64,000 nucleotides of DNA from Alitta virens. Lineage: Eukaryota > Annelida > Polychaeta > Phyllodocida > Nereididae. Below the pieces are notes generated by a model. It had not been told where the DNA came from, did not search any database, and saw only the letters and a list, made by a program, of their open reading frames with translations. The position numbers and the translations under genes are program-made. Where the stretch lies: the NCBI GenBank assembly GCA_932294295.1, contig OW028585.1, forward strand, positions 16,246,360 through 16,310,359, written 5' to 3'. This document shows positions 1 to 13,600 of this stretch, one piece after another (position 1 is the first letter of the stretch; each line of letters opens with the position of its first letter).

Positions 1-204
1 TTTTAACCAGTAACCAAACCAAACTACTGAAATGACTGTCAGTTACATCCTTTAGTCTGCTGTAGCATGTGTAGACCTGCCCAGGTGTGGGAGGTAAATA
101 TAGGCAGCATTGCTAGAAGTGTATGTGATAAATATAAATTGTTCTTGTGATAACTATATTGTGTAAGTTGCTCACACCCTTGGTGGGGTAACATTTATCA
201 CACC

Positions 205-1195
205 CAGGGTTGGCAAATTTAACCCACCCACCGGGTTTAACCCGGGTTAAACCCGGGTTGGGCTAAATGGTCATTTTGCCCAAAGTGGGTTAAACCTGGG
301 TTAAAGTCCATAATTTTACTCAAATCAGTATAAAAGGTGCAGGAAAGACAAAACAATATTTAAGCTATTGTATCTGAAACATTAAACTTTACACAGATGA
401 TGCTACATGATGGTAGAACATAACCAAGATCAATGTGCAATTGTGAAAACACTAAATTACTTGATGGTTTAGCAATTTTTTCGCCATTGTTGTTAGCTTT
501 AAAATTATAATCTTTGGTATTCAACAGACAAGGACAAGTAACATAAGAGTTTTTCAAACTAAAATAACAAGGTCCCATGTGGTATTTTTGTCTGTAGATC
601 ATTATAAGTCTCTGTACTATAATCATATGATAATTCAGGAATTGCATTCTTCAATTGATACTCATGCCCATAAGATGTGTAAAGCTCAGTAATAGCCAAT
701 TAAGTAAAGTTTAAGAAAACAAATCTTCTATTTCTCCATATATTCACTGTTATATTATTTCTAGGGGGGTGGGCACCAGCTTGGTTTCAACCCACTGGGT
801 CCTGGTTTTCATTTCCCAGTCGAGCCTTATTAAGTTGGATGGCTGTTTCATCCATCATCTCATTGCCATGGTTCCTGCCTGCCCTAATCAGTCCAGCAGG
901 TGCAGAAATAAAGGTCATAACTTAGCCCTAATATGTATTTCTACTGGAATCCCATTTGTGAGCTTGTAGGAGGGTTTTTGTCAGGTTTAACCAACTTTTG
1001 GGGGTTTAAACCCATTTTGCCCATTTTATACTCAGTGTACAAAGCTCAATGATAGCCAATAAAGTACAATTTAAGAAAGCAAATCTTCAATTTCTCCTTA
1101 AAGTCAGTGTTTTATGTATTTCTACTAAGTTGGAATCCCATGTGTTGAGCTTGTAAGAGGGATTTGGCCAGGTTTAACCCACTTTTGCCAGGGTT
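205..1195. repeat. Interspersed repeat with partial internal duplication
   Basis: Words such as AACCCGGGTTAAACCCGGG near 240-262 recur as looser GGTTTAACCC runs near 980-1010 and 1170-1185. The 690-745 segment (AGCCAATTAAGTAAAGTTTAAGA) is repeated with changes at 1050-1105, and 935-1000 is repeated at 1110-1185. It may be a degraded non-autonomous transposon. Its class is not recognised. Confidence 0.5.
764..930 (+). mobile_element. tRNA-derived SINE, family A, copy 1
   Basis: A degenerate tRNA-like head is followed by a body containing TGGATGGCTGTTTCATCC, CATTGCCATGG and CCTGCCTG, ending in GTGCAGAAATA and ATAA. The same body occurs at 8761 (+) and, reversed, at 9738, 56444 and 56752. Flanks TATTATTTCTA (753-763) and TATGTATTTCTA (932-943) look like a slightly diverged target-site duplication. 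The copy sits inside the older repeat at 205-1195, so it inserted later. Confidence 0.65.
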
Positions 1196-3028
1196 CGTAT
1201 TTTCATATATTTTACATCTTATCATTTAGTTGATTTCGTTATTTCCCCGAGAAAATTATATTTATGGAAACAATTAGTTATGACATAGTATGTCTGAAAA
1301 GTATACACGTTTCTAGGTCTTGGGCAGAATAAGATATAAGTACTAAATGTTAAATATTATTATATTTTAAAAGACCTGGGAGGGGGTAAATTTAGCCCCC
1401 CCCCCCCCAAATAAAATAAAAATAAAAGTGACACAGTTGTGCTGTCAATTAAAAGCCCAAAACTGAACTTAATTGCTCACCCCTAACTCTGTCCGGCACA
1501 ATTAATCAGCTACTTGGCTAATGTATACAAGGCCAAGGTACACTCAGACTGGAAAATGTTAATGGGAGGTTGCCATAGATACCAGTTGCTGATGTCCATC
1601 ATGATTCTGAGATTGGTCAAGGATTGATGATCATGATTAATGCTGATACTGTGATAAATTCACTGATATGAAATACTCAGCTATATACAGTGGAAGCCCA
1701 CAATTTTGACAACCCTTGGAATCATGCACTCTGGTCTTGATATATGTTGGTTGTCTTCTTAAAGCAATAAAAAACATCTGAATCTGAAACAGTTGGCTCA
1801 TTTTTCATTTAAATGTTGCTGTTTACCCTAACTAATGGCCAAAATGAAGGGCAAATGGAAGTATTATTGCAAAGATTGAGACTGTATATCCAGGGTGATT
1901 TGTATCGAGGTCAGAATGACTTGGGCTCATTCGAGCGATTGTGGCCGAGCACCTTTGATATTGAATGAGGAATTGTCCTGAAGTCGTTGATTATATGGAA
2001 TCATCATTTTAATTAAATGTGGGTCTGGTTTAGACCGAAATATTGCTGTTATTTGAAGCGCGTCGTGAGGCAGTTCGTCGGACTAGGTCTGGCTTAAGAA
2101 GTAAATTGTATAATTACAGATAAAACGTCCACTTGAAAAGAAAATCAACAACATTTAAGTTACTTGGGAAATTATTTTAAAATCATGATTATGGATCAAT
2201 ACTAGTGCCACTGGGTCTGAAGCTTTGACCAGCTGCCAGAGACAGATGTAATGATGAGATGATGAGACCTGTACTACAACTGTGGCTTTATTGCACTGCA
2301 CACTACACGGAGTCCATCATGAAATTCTGATACTAGCCCAATCCCATTTGCTATCTTTTGATATCTGTAGGATTAAGCACTGATTTGAACTGACAAATGA
2401 GGAATGTGCGCTACCTCATATGAATGTGACTCGATAGAGATAAGAAATCAACACTATTTCTTCAGCAGCCGACTAATGGATGCAGATTATCTCTGCGCTT
2501 ATTTTTCTGGAGAGTTGGTTGAAATATTGATCCAGTTAGTAGAACATCAGTTTCAGTACTGAGAAAAAGGAGGAATTTAAAGGAAACTGGAAGATTCATG
2601 TGACAGCCATTGGCAATAATGTTTTGAATACGTTAAAGCTAAAAACCTTGTTAGTACTTGTCAGATTTGTATGCATATTTAATGTAATTGAAGTAACTTA
2701 ACAATGCTTAAAGTCAAGAGTTTCTGAATAATCGTGGCATAACATCCGTGAAGTTAATATCTACCGATACTAGGAAACAATGTTTTCAGGTTTTGGTTTG
2801 GTTCACCGTTAATTCATCATTGGTATACCTCTTTCTACACCCATATCAGAACTTTGATACAACAGTGACCACTGCATGACCAAATTTTTTTTTGAACTTG
2901 TCGAATGACAATAAATATTTTTTTAAATTTTCAGACTGCTGAGTGCAATTTTATTTAAAATGCACCATTTTTGACTGCGTAACACCCATTTGAATATCTT
3001 TTTGACAGCTTTTACTGTTTAATTCCAG

Positions 3029-3313
3029 GGCCCAATTACGTGTTAAAGATGGTGGACAGGGAGGTGGTGATCGCGGGGGACACCCAACGTTTCGAGTGTC
3101 AAGTGGTGGGATTCCCGACGCCCATCATCCGCTGGTACAAAGATGAAGTGGACATCACGAGTAACCCTCGATACAACATTGGCTACGACAAAGACCGAGG
3201 GATAGTCACGCTTGCCATCAAAGAGGTGGCGCCTCATGATGAAGGATGTTACAAATGTCGTGCGGAAAATACGGAGGGATATGCGACCACCACGGCCTTC
3301 CTCATCGTCAAAG
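3029..3313 (+). CDS. Exon 1: complete I-set Ig domain (Ig A)
   Basis: Acceptor TTTAATTCCAG precedes 3029 and donor G|GTAAGA follows 3313; both ends are phase 1 and the length is 285 nt. The translation shows a full I-set Ig: B-strand Cys in RFECQV, core Trp in IIRWYKDE, the DxGxYxC-like DEGCYKCRAENTEG, and a closing FLIVK. It is the only Ig in the window that keeps both canonical cysteines and is encoded by one exon. In this family such domains are stiff protein-binding modules. Confidence 0.9.
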
Positions 3314-6300
3314 GTAAGATGTTTATTAATGAATAATGCAATGTATTTGCTTCTAGTGTTGGCTCAAGTAGCATTGTGGGTATATTTGAACACGGAATTT
3401 ACAAAACATCGTACAGCTGACATTCAGTCCAGCAAAGAATCGAACCAAAGATCTTTAACCACCATTTAGCATATAAGGTCCTGGGTTCAAAGCCACTTGA
3501 TATACCTGTCAGCAGTCTGCATCTATGGAACCTTTCGTAAAGTCCATCGATGAAAACATGATTCGAAGGAAATAATTGAACCAAGGTCAGGGATCGAAAT
3601 AAGGTTCTGCAATAGTAACCCGCTTTCCGGTTACCATAAATATTGATGTGGTAACCTACTGGTAATCTACTGTTGTTACCAAATAATTTGACTCATTTTG
3701 TCACGAACGACAGTCCGTTCCTGTGAAAAGAAATTACGGTAACCACGTAACCTGAATGATCGTTCTCGACTTATTTCGAGCCCTGGAGGTCCATAGTGAT
3801 AATATTATTAATTGCTTAAATGATTATTTAGCGCTGAATGTCAATCATATGAGACATTGAATTTGCTGTACTTGTCTCTTGGTGGAAGACATGGGAATAC
3901 TATCATGTACAATAGGGAAAATGCCAAGTCTCAGCATCTCATCATTACTTCTGCGGTAACATCTATCATGAAATCTTCCAGCTGACTACCTGCATTTAGG
4001 TCTACACAATTATTCATAAATATCAAGGGAATTTGAACTCTTGGAATTAATCAGCTGACCTTTGAACTCTTGAAGGTTAAAGTTCAGATTCTTAGTACAG
4101 ATTCCTTATGGGCTTCATTAGTATGAAACTTAATAATGTCATAAGTATGAAACCTTAATTTTCTGTCATTTTACTGAAAGCTAAATTGCTCTAAATTAAT
4201 GACGTTTATGCCAGTTAATCCTTATCATCTCATCATTACCTGTGCCTGTATCATCTGCAAAGGCTCCATTTGGTGTGAATCATGCAATGAAACTAAATTT
4301 GCAATGAGTCAATACAATATTTACACGATTACGAAATTTGATAATATCTTGACAATTTAGAAGAAGCTGGAGAAAAGGCACTGTATTTTATGATAAGATA
4401 AGATATGATAAGATCATAGATAAGATAAGATAAGATGAAATCAGTTGAGATCAGTTGAAATCAGATGAGATCAGATGAGATTACATCACCATAAGATAAG
4501 AAGATAGCAAGCCGTGTCTAAAATTTAATCTGGACAGTCTCATTTTTTCACCTTCAACTTACAAATGCTGGTCTTGTATAGACGCCGGTACAAATAAAGG
4601 CCAACTAATTTACAAAGAAATTAAGGTATTGGCTGGTAATCTAAATACAGCATTTCTTAATAACCCATTAATCCTTATTTATTTACCCAAGATATTCTGA
4701 TAGATTATCTTACCTATTATGCAAGGGTAGATTATATCTAGGCCTAGGATGCTCTCTATTGTATTGGTACAGTAGGTAAATGTATATATTTGCACCTGCC
4801 AGGTCAGTAGTAGTGTTTACTAGTAATACTACCCACCTACTAGGGAGGGATCCAGAAGTTTGGATCTCTCCCTTCCGTTTTGTTTACAAATAAACAGGCG
4901 AAGTAGACTGATGGGTTTCCTTACTTAAATAAAAGACAAAGGTCAGAATAACATTTACACAACTGGGACGATTATTAATGAAATAACTAATTTATAATAG
5001 GCAAAAGTCAGAATTATGTTAGCTGGGCAGTTATTAATGAAATAACTAATAATTTATGATAGACAAATTTCAGAATTACACTTAAATAACTGGACAATTA
5101 TTAATGAAAAAATTGATTAATTAATTTTTAAATTGATAAAAATAATCTAGTCATAGGTTATACTAGAAATTTTAGCAACTGGACCAGTCTTAATGAAAAA
5201 ATTAATAACTAAATTTAGAATATTTTAATGTTACAGGTGTTAAAAATAAAAGTTTACCAGTATTTGAATGTTTGGTATAAATATTTGAAATAAATGTTTT
5301 TCTTGGAGAATGAACTCACAATTTTAAATAAAAAAGGTATCATTTAAAATGAAATAGCTTGACCTTAAATAGTTGATTTTGAAAACTTTCTATCAGGCTA
5401 TCTGCGGTATGGATGTAATATTCTTTCCTGTCGGATATGGGCAAAATCAAGTAATATAAATTGGAAACATATTTAAAATACTTTATTTTAATGTATTTTT
5501 TTATTTAATGGACTCCAAATATTTTAAGATGCAGTGTACTGCAGTAGTTCTTCTGTAGGTGTTTACCTCTCCGAGAGTGTAAAATCTGTCAACATTCTGG
5601 TATAACTAAAAAGTCAATTAGAACGATAATAACTTTGGGGAAAAACTGATAATAAATTTGTAAATTCTCCCATTTTAATCATATATGATGTATCATTATA
5701 ATCTTTCCGGCATATGCATTAATAATTATCTTAAAGACCTGATTTATTGGGTACTACATATATGTATCAGAAAGATATAGTGATGACCTGTGAAATATAA
5801 ATATTGTATTTTAGAATTTATCACAAAATTTTTATAAATTTATTGTTATCTACTTATATTAAAAATACGTAATTTATAAAATTTGACTAGCAACTGCACA
5901 CCTTATAACATATATCTAGACCTATGGTTTGAGAAAGTTGGCCATCTATTATTACACCTTCAGCACTTCGCTTGTTTTACCTCTAGGCCCCCATACATGC
6001 AATTGGCATAGCAACAGCTCTGTTGCTTGGTTACGGCCGTTGCTAAGGGCCAGCGTCTCGGTTGCTAAGCTGCAGCGTCATATGGTTGCTAAGGTGCATG
6101 CTTATCCAGCAGTTTCCTAGCGGCTGATACCAGTTTAATGATAAAGTTGTGACTTATGATGTAAACAATGATTAAAAGTCTCTTTTTTTCAAAGGAATTT
6201 TAAAAGCTTTACACAAAATGTTTAGTGAACTGCTTTTGTCATACACAGGATACATCTCTATGTATTAGGCCTATTATCAAAGGAAAAAATGAAATAAACA

Positions 6301-9300
6301 AATATGTCTGCAAAGTATGAATTCTATCATATTCTTACATGATAACTTATTGTTGAATATGTTTAAATTTCTCTTTATAATATATATACATTGTTTAATA
6401 GACTTGTATATATGTCATATTTTAAGGAATATCATTAATTATTCTAAAAAAAATCAATAATCATTTAATTGCCATTGCTGAAGCATTTCATTTATCAATG
6501 TAAACAGGCCTATATACGTGACTAATGGATTTGTTACTTGGATGCTTAATGTTAACTGACTAAATTGAAAAGTTTAATCAAATGTCCTAAATCCTACATT
6601 ACCAGGGCTTGAATAATTGTTATGTTGTCTGACCTATATATATATATATATATATATATATACCAGGTTCCTGTTGATATTTCACAACAAATTCCTATTT
6701 CCTCTCTTCCTCATTGGACTACTATACATTGTGAAGTGCTGAGTTGCTGCTACTATGCAACCCCCTCCCCCTCCCCCCCCCCCCAAAAAAAAATAATAAT
6801 AAAAATAAAAAAGGAAGAAAAAGATAACAAAATACCACCACTACAGGCACCAGCAGCCTATCACTCCAAAGAGCAGCCTCACCTGCAGGCTCTGCAGTTC
6901 TTATGCAGTATACTGCAGTAGTTCTTATGCAGGTGTTTACCTCTCCGAGAGTGTAGCATTGAAGATATTTTTTGCCCCTTCCATATGTTTGGTGTCTGTC
7001 AGGCTAGAGTTAATCTGCCCTTCCCTGAGAAGTCTGTTTATCACCTGACTGTGCTGACTCCTGCAGCCTACCTGTTGTTGGCAGACTAGTCGATTTTGCC
7101 AGTGAGATATTACAAGTTTTTATATATAATATGATGGGATTTGAAGTTAAGGAATGTTATAGTAGCACCATGTAACCCTGCCTTATTAAGGCCACCTCAC
7201 AATTAAGGCCACCTCACAATTAAGACCACCTCACAATTAAGACCACCTCACTCCATATTTATGCTCCACTTAGACTATTTTACTGTTGTTCTAAGCGAGC
7301 AATAACCAACGAAAATGTTCGTTAACTCCCTCCTGAGTGCAAACCAAATTTGTTTTGCGTAATAAAGGCATTTATATTAAAACAAAACAAACAATCGAAC
7401 AAATTAGTAAATATTGCCTAATGGAGTATAAGTTAGTTATATCCCCCATAGTCGGGAGTTAACTAACATTTTTGTTGGTTATATCGCTCGGCCTTCGGCA
7501 TTACTGATCATAGATTCAGCACAGGCTGGGTCATGATTTGAACGCAGGAGACAGATGCATGTTGATCGCATACAGCGTTAAATTGGAGGTGCCTTGTACT
7601 GGGTGTCTATGCTGAGGCGAGCAAAGATACCAATGGGGTACATGTAAATGTGTAACATGATGTGGACTCCAAGCCATATCATCTTCATCATACATCTGCC
7701 TCTGACGGCTGGTCATGCTTCATTTGAATACGGGCTGGCAGCATTGAGGCATTGAAACATTGGGTTGTACTTATCTGTGCTATTAATCTTAGTCAATGTC
7801 AGAGGAGACAGTGTCATTGATGCAATGTCAGTCTGTTTAGAGTTGTTGATTCACAGCATGACAAGCCGGCAGCACTAAGAAAACTTGCTGGTCTAAAAAA
7901 AGTGGTTGCAACGCTTGCGCGCTGTACAGCAGGCGAATCTTTTGATGAATCGCCACATCCGATTGGCTGAGCGGCCGTTAAATTACTTGTTTCTTTATTC
8001 TGCGCTTCGACTACTTTCATAGTTGTTTACAAATCATTATACAAAAAAAGATACTTTTTGAACAGAGTGTGGAAATGGTTGAAGCACGGATGCAAATTCA
8101 AGTAAGGTTTTCTGAGTGCGCAGTGACGGTTTCACATCAAAACAATGAAAGGATTTGTTCATTTAATACACTAATGAATATCAAACAATTAATCTTACAG
8201 ATTTATGAGGGAATCGCATAATGAATATTGTATTAAACCTCAAAGTTTTACATTAATATTAAGCTCAAAATATGACATCACAATGGCAACCATCACAATG
8301 ATGTCACATGCCATTGTTATGATTATGACGTAATATTAGGAAAGTACACTTATTTTCGCCCAAAAGACACCTTAAAATGGCGGCCAATGGCTTATGCAAA
8401 TGAAGAACTGGCCTCTCGTCCAATATGTCTCTTTGCTAATAGTTTAACCACTAGTGTTTCAGTAAGTCCACGAGTATAAACTGCTTAAAATCTATTCCCC
8501 TTGTACGACCTGACAAACGTCTGGCTACCACCTGTACAACTTCTATTGATGTTAAAATAAGGTCACGTGGGGTATCCACTAATCGGGTCACCAAGGTCAG
8601 GACCTCGGAGGGACAGGGGGCAATGGACCTGGCAGGGCATGTTTATAATTCGAAGATCCCATGAAACACTTAGCTCGATGGTCTAGGTGGTCTTTGGTTG
8701 TTTTCATCTTGTTCTGAAAGTCCTGGGTCTGATTCTTCTCTCTTGTGGTCAGTTGATAGAGCATGGGCCTAGCTCAGTTGCAGCACACTGGGCTTCCAAC
8801 TATTAGGTCCTGGGTTCGAATCCAGCCCATGCTGGGTTGCTTCAATATTTGTATCATTGCCCTGGCACCTGCCTGTCCTGATCAGTCCTATCTGGTGCAA
8901 AAATATGGGACGTAAAGCGAAGCGTAAAGCCCGTTTCACCCACACACCCATTCCTTTTGGTCAGTTACCGCTGCTGTGGCCATTGGAAGAATGTGCCACC
9001 CTTTGCTGTTTAAACAAGCATTCATGTTGTGAAATACATGGTCTGCCATTTACTATTGGGTTCGAAACAACTAACGGGCATTAGGCGCTGTAGTCAAATC
9101 GTTCAGACTCTTCGTGCATTGCACTCGCAATATGAGATATGCATCTGATGTTCAGAATGGATGGACTGCTATGCCTTATCATCTCATCATTACATCTGCT
9201 TGAGGCAGCTATACATATACTAATAGCTATATATGCTGACTTAGCTCTTCACCAATAGCTAAGCTCAACAACATACACCACAGTACGTATGCCACAGCCA

Positions 9301-10594
9301 TGCCTACATGCTCATCATTGTACCAACAAGCGAAGTCCTTGCAATAAACTTAATTGGCAGAGGTATGCTCGGAGTGCCTTCTATTTCCTGTCCTCACCCA
9401 GAGTTTTCTACATAGCCTGCATGGCTCAGCAGCTCAGTAACATGCCACCAGCTCAAACTCCCATTGAGCTTAAAAAAGGTCCAGTATGTAGTCTGGTAAA
9501 TTGTCAGGGCTCATACATAGCCACTGAAAACCAGGGGAAACCCTAAAACACAAGATTATGTCATGATTTCAGATATTAGAATCATTCTGTAATAAGGAAA
9601 TGTCGGCAGGGACTTCAACAGACATTTCAGGGAAATATCAGGAAGAACTATGAACTCTGTTTGTTAGTCCTCTTAAAGTCTCTGGCATCCAGAATACAAT
9701 TTTGATCACACACAAAACTTAGTGTTAGTGTGTGTTTAGGGCTTTATGTCCTGTATTTCTGCACCTGATGGGCTAATTAGGACAGGCAGGGACCATGGCA
9801 ATGAGACGAAGGATGAAACAGCCATCCAACTTAGGCTCGACAGGGAATCAAACCCAGTGGTTGGAAGCCCAGAGCGCTACCTCTGAGCTAGGCCCCTGCC
9901 CGTATTAAAAGGTGGTAGCCTCACATTGCATCCAAGGAACTTGGGCATTAGCGGCTGAAAAAATAGCTTTGATAACCTAATGTCCAGGGATTGAAATTTG
10001 ACATGAGCTCCTGCTCGTAGGTTGTTTGGATAAAGAGATTGCACTGCTGGACTACTTCATGCTGACTTTTAGTCGAAGTTCAAAGGCAATCCTATCTCTT
10101 ATTTCAGCTATACTTTGATTGCAATTGAACCCTTGCAACTGTTTATTCAAACCATCAAACAAGGTCAGCGAGCAGTAGCTCGCCCAAAGTTACCAAAGGT
10201 GATTTTGCGAGTAGTCACTCACGCAGCCCATTTCAAATTTCAGTCTCTGAATGTCTATCTCTGGGATGACCCATTTTCAGTTGTCTCTAACACAGGAATT
10301 CATATGACTCTCACAGTCTCCAGGAATAGGGAATCATGACTGTAGCTGTAGCTGAGATATCTAACATTGAATTGATGGTGTCGTGTAATGTGGTGTCTAT
10401 GCTGGGGCAGGTGAAAGACCCCATCCATGGAGTAAATGTGTAACATACTGTGGACTCCAAGCCTTATCTACTCATCATTACATCTGTTCCTGCAGCTGGT
10501 CATATAAACTAACCAAGCTTCAGACCCAGTCACATTGAGACAAAACAAGACAATATTGCTGGATAATATTGCAGGTGTATGCGGTCACTGGTAT

Positions 10595-10631
<37 letters not shown>

Positions 10632-13600
10632 AGCATCCAAGAACTACTACTGCATATCAAGGACAGTTAAAATAGACCTCTCTATCAGATACATAGTATG
10701 ACGTCATTCATTCCATCATAATCTGTATCACCCTCCCCCACTTACCTGTGTATTGCAATCTTGTGGCGAATTTGATGGCATGTGCACTACTAGCCCGCTG
10801 GCTTATTTATAAGGAACACCGCTCAGATCTTAGGAGCTATAAATCAAGATCCTGCAAGATTTTTCAAAGGACCAGATAAAAAGATGGTTGTTTTTTTGTT
10901 GTTGTTAGGTATTAGATGTATCAACATAATTTGCATCCCCGATAACAAGCCATGTCGGTTAAACATCAATGTCAGCTTCCTGTTGGCCTATTATCAGTGA
11001 TTCTTCTCAAATCAGTCCTAAAATAATCTTGGCATGGTCAGGCATACGATCAAGGAGTATTTTGGGCAGGAGCTCTGCCAGTTGAACAGTTCTATCCTGT
11101 AGCATCATTGTAGCATGACAGGTCAAATCGACTTTGCCCGACGTCAATCCAACGTTGGCAAAGTTGGCTAATTTCGTGCTGATGCCCAGCATGTTATCTG
11201 GAGGCTTTTCTCCTGACAATAAGTGGACATCGCCTTAATAACACCTCATCATTGAGATCACAAGATTTTGAATTTGAACTGCATTCTATCTGTAATTCAT
11301 TCAGCACCAATCTGGTCAAGTGCAGCTATTAAAAAACATTCTAAGGTGTATTCAAGGGAGCAGTCATGATCCCCCATTCTACAGTGTTATTTTGAACTGC
11401 ATTTTCATGTAATTCACCTGGCATGTAGTTCAGATTGGTCCAGCTTCGAATCATTTCTCTCATGTGCACTACAGTGGTTTTTGGCCTTAGGACCATGGCC
11501 ACCACACCAGTAATTAGGTCTCAAAAGTTGAATTTGAACTGCATCTGCATAATTCACCTGGCCTAGAGCTCAGCATTTTAAACATGTTAAATCTGGAACA
11601 GTGGAGATTCAAATCATTTCTCTCTGGTGTACCCAAGGGAGCAGTTGTGTTCCCAATTCTTTACAGCTACAGTGCAATTGGCCTTGTGTTAGTTAGGTAT
11701 TTAGCTTCAAGCCCAAGGCCACTTCACGATAGTAAAATCACAAAATGTTGATTTGAACTGAATTTTTATTGTACTTAACCTGACCTGCACCCCCGCTCTG
11801 GACAAAAGTTTATCTTAATGATCATTGCCCTCTCACCTGACCACAAAATTGTGATATTGAATTAGAACTGCAACCTCATATAATTACCTGGCCTGCAGTT
11901 CAGCATTTTAAATCTGGAACAAGGCCAGGTCAAGATTCAAATAGCTACTCTCAGATGTACCCAAGGGAGCAGTCGTGAGCTCTGTTCTACAATGCTATTG
12001 GCCTTGTGTCACAATTCTGATATTGAACTGCATTCTTGTCATTCACCTGGCCTGCAGTTCAACACCAACCTAGCCGGGCCAGTCTAGCATCAAATCATTT
12101 CTCTTAGGTGTACCCAAGGGAGCAGTTGTGTTCCCAATACTACAGTGCTATTGGCCTTGTGTTATTTACGCTTGACCACCTCACCAGTAAGACAACACAA
12201 TTTTGAATTTGGGCTGCATTCTCGTTGCAATTCACCTGGCCTGCAGTCCTAGGTTGAAATCGTCTCACACAGGTGTACCCAAGGGAGCAGTTGTGTTCCC
12301 AATACTACAGTGCTATTGGCCTTGTGTTACTTAGCATTATGATGTGAGCTATGCAGGGTAGTCTTATGTTCTAACTACCCTCAGATGCTGAGCTGTCTAG
12401 ATTCAGAATAGAGTGACTTACTGGCAGACATGTTGAGGGGGGGGGGGGTCAAGAGGGGGCCTGGGGGGGGGGTTACAGCTGTTTCTTCATTTATCTTGGC
12501 ATGCATACATTCAGGGGCGTAGCTAAGATACATATATAACACCAATACAAATACAATGTATGTATGTAACGTTTTTTATTTGTATTTATTTTAGATGCAC
12601 ATTTCCAAGTATCATATGGCCAATAATATTTACTCTTATTTTTCATACTTATACTCATCTGGTATGATGCAGGATTATTTGTTATTTATATGTGCAGTTT
12701 CAGCAAAGATATTCAGACTTGTATGCAAAATAACTAACAATTTAAAATGGCTAAATTGAGCCTGGCATTACAGTAAGGATTATTTTTGAATGACACAAGG
12801 AAATATGATGATGCCATCTTGAATTGACTGAAATCAACTGTTGTTTGAAGTGAAAACTGGGATTTACCTCAAACTGTACAGTAGCCAACCTCCAACCCTA
12901 TATAGACAGCCAATGTCTAATGTGTCAATGCTACTGGGTCTGAAGCTTAGTCAGCTAATATGACCAGCTGCCAGGGGCAGCTGTAATGATGAGATGATAA
13001 GGCTTGGCATAGATGCACTGAGTACAAAGCACCTCCAATTTAACGTCTCATGTCATCTACATCCAGCTTGGATGTAGCGCATGAAAAGTGCCCAGGCCCA
13101 GGATCGAACCCGGGACTGTCAGCAGAAACACGGACATTGAATGCTTTTTTTCATTGATTGATTGATATAATTAGAATTGGATGTCACCCTGAATTAGTTT
13201 CTACAAAAACAGTTTAAATGCATCGAACCTCTTAACAACCCAGATAGCATTCCAAATCTTTTCAACATCGGCGCTATGTTGGCGATGTCAAAACGATGTT
13301 GTACCGACAGCGGTCGACATAGAAACGACGCTGGCCCGATTTGGAATGCTATCTGGGAAATGATTCATCATATATTGTGATTGTCATCAATGAATCATCG
13401 CATCATTATCCATCATTTTAATCCATACCCTCCAAATGGCCGATAATAAGTACAACTAGACATGCAATTGTCCCTGGGTGACAATTACGATAAACTTTCC
13501 TTTAATCTTTCAAAATCTGCCCTCGAAGGTCCTGGGCCTCCACGCGGCGAGGATGGAAACACTTGGGGTGAAGTCCTCTATCCCCAGTGGCTAAAACAGG

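Larger units (their letters stand above)
1..3028. other. Non-coding DNA upstream of the first recognised exon
   Basis: No coding exon is recognisable. The 205-1195 part is an interspersed repeat rich in GGGTTTAAACCC-type words, interrupted by a SINE (764-930). Short ORFs here lack domain similarity and splice context. Because the exon at 3029 opens in phase 1 behind a good acceptor, this stretch is most likely the 3' part of an upstream intron of the same gene. Confidence 0.6.

Noticed and set aside
8761..8832. Functional tRNA gene (anticodon-like TCC)
   Set aside because: Acceptor and T-arm pair, but the D arm and anticodon stem do not. The segment continues into a SINE body present at other sites.
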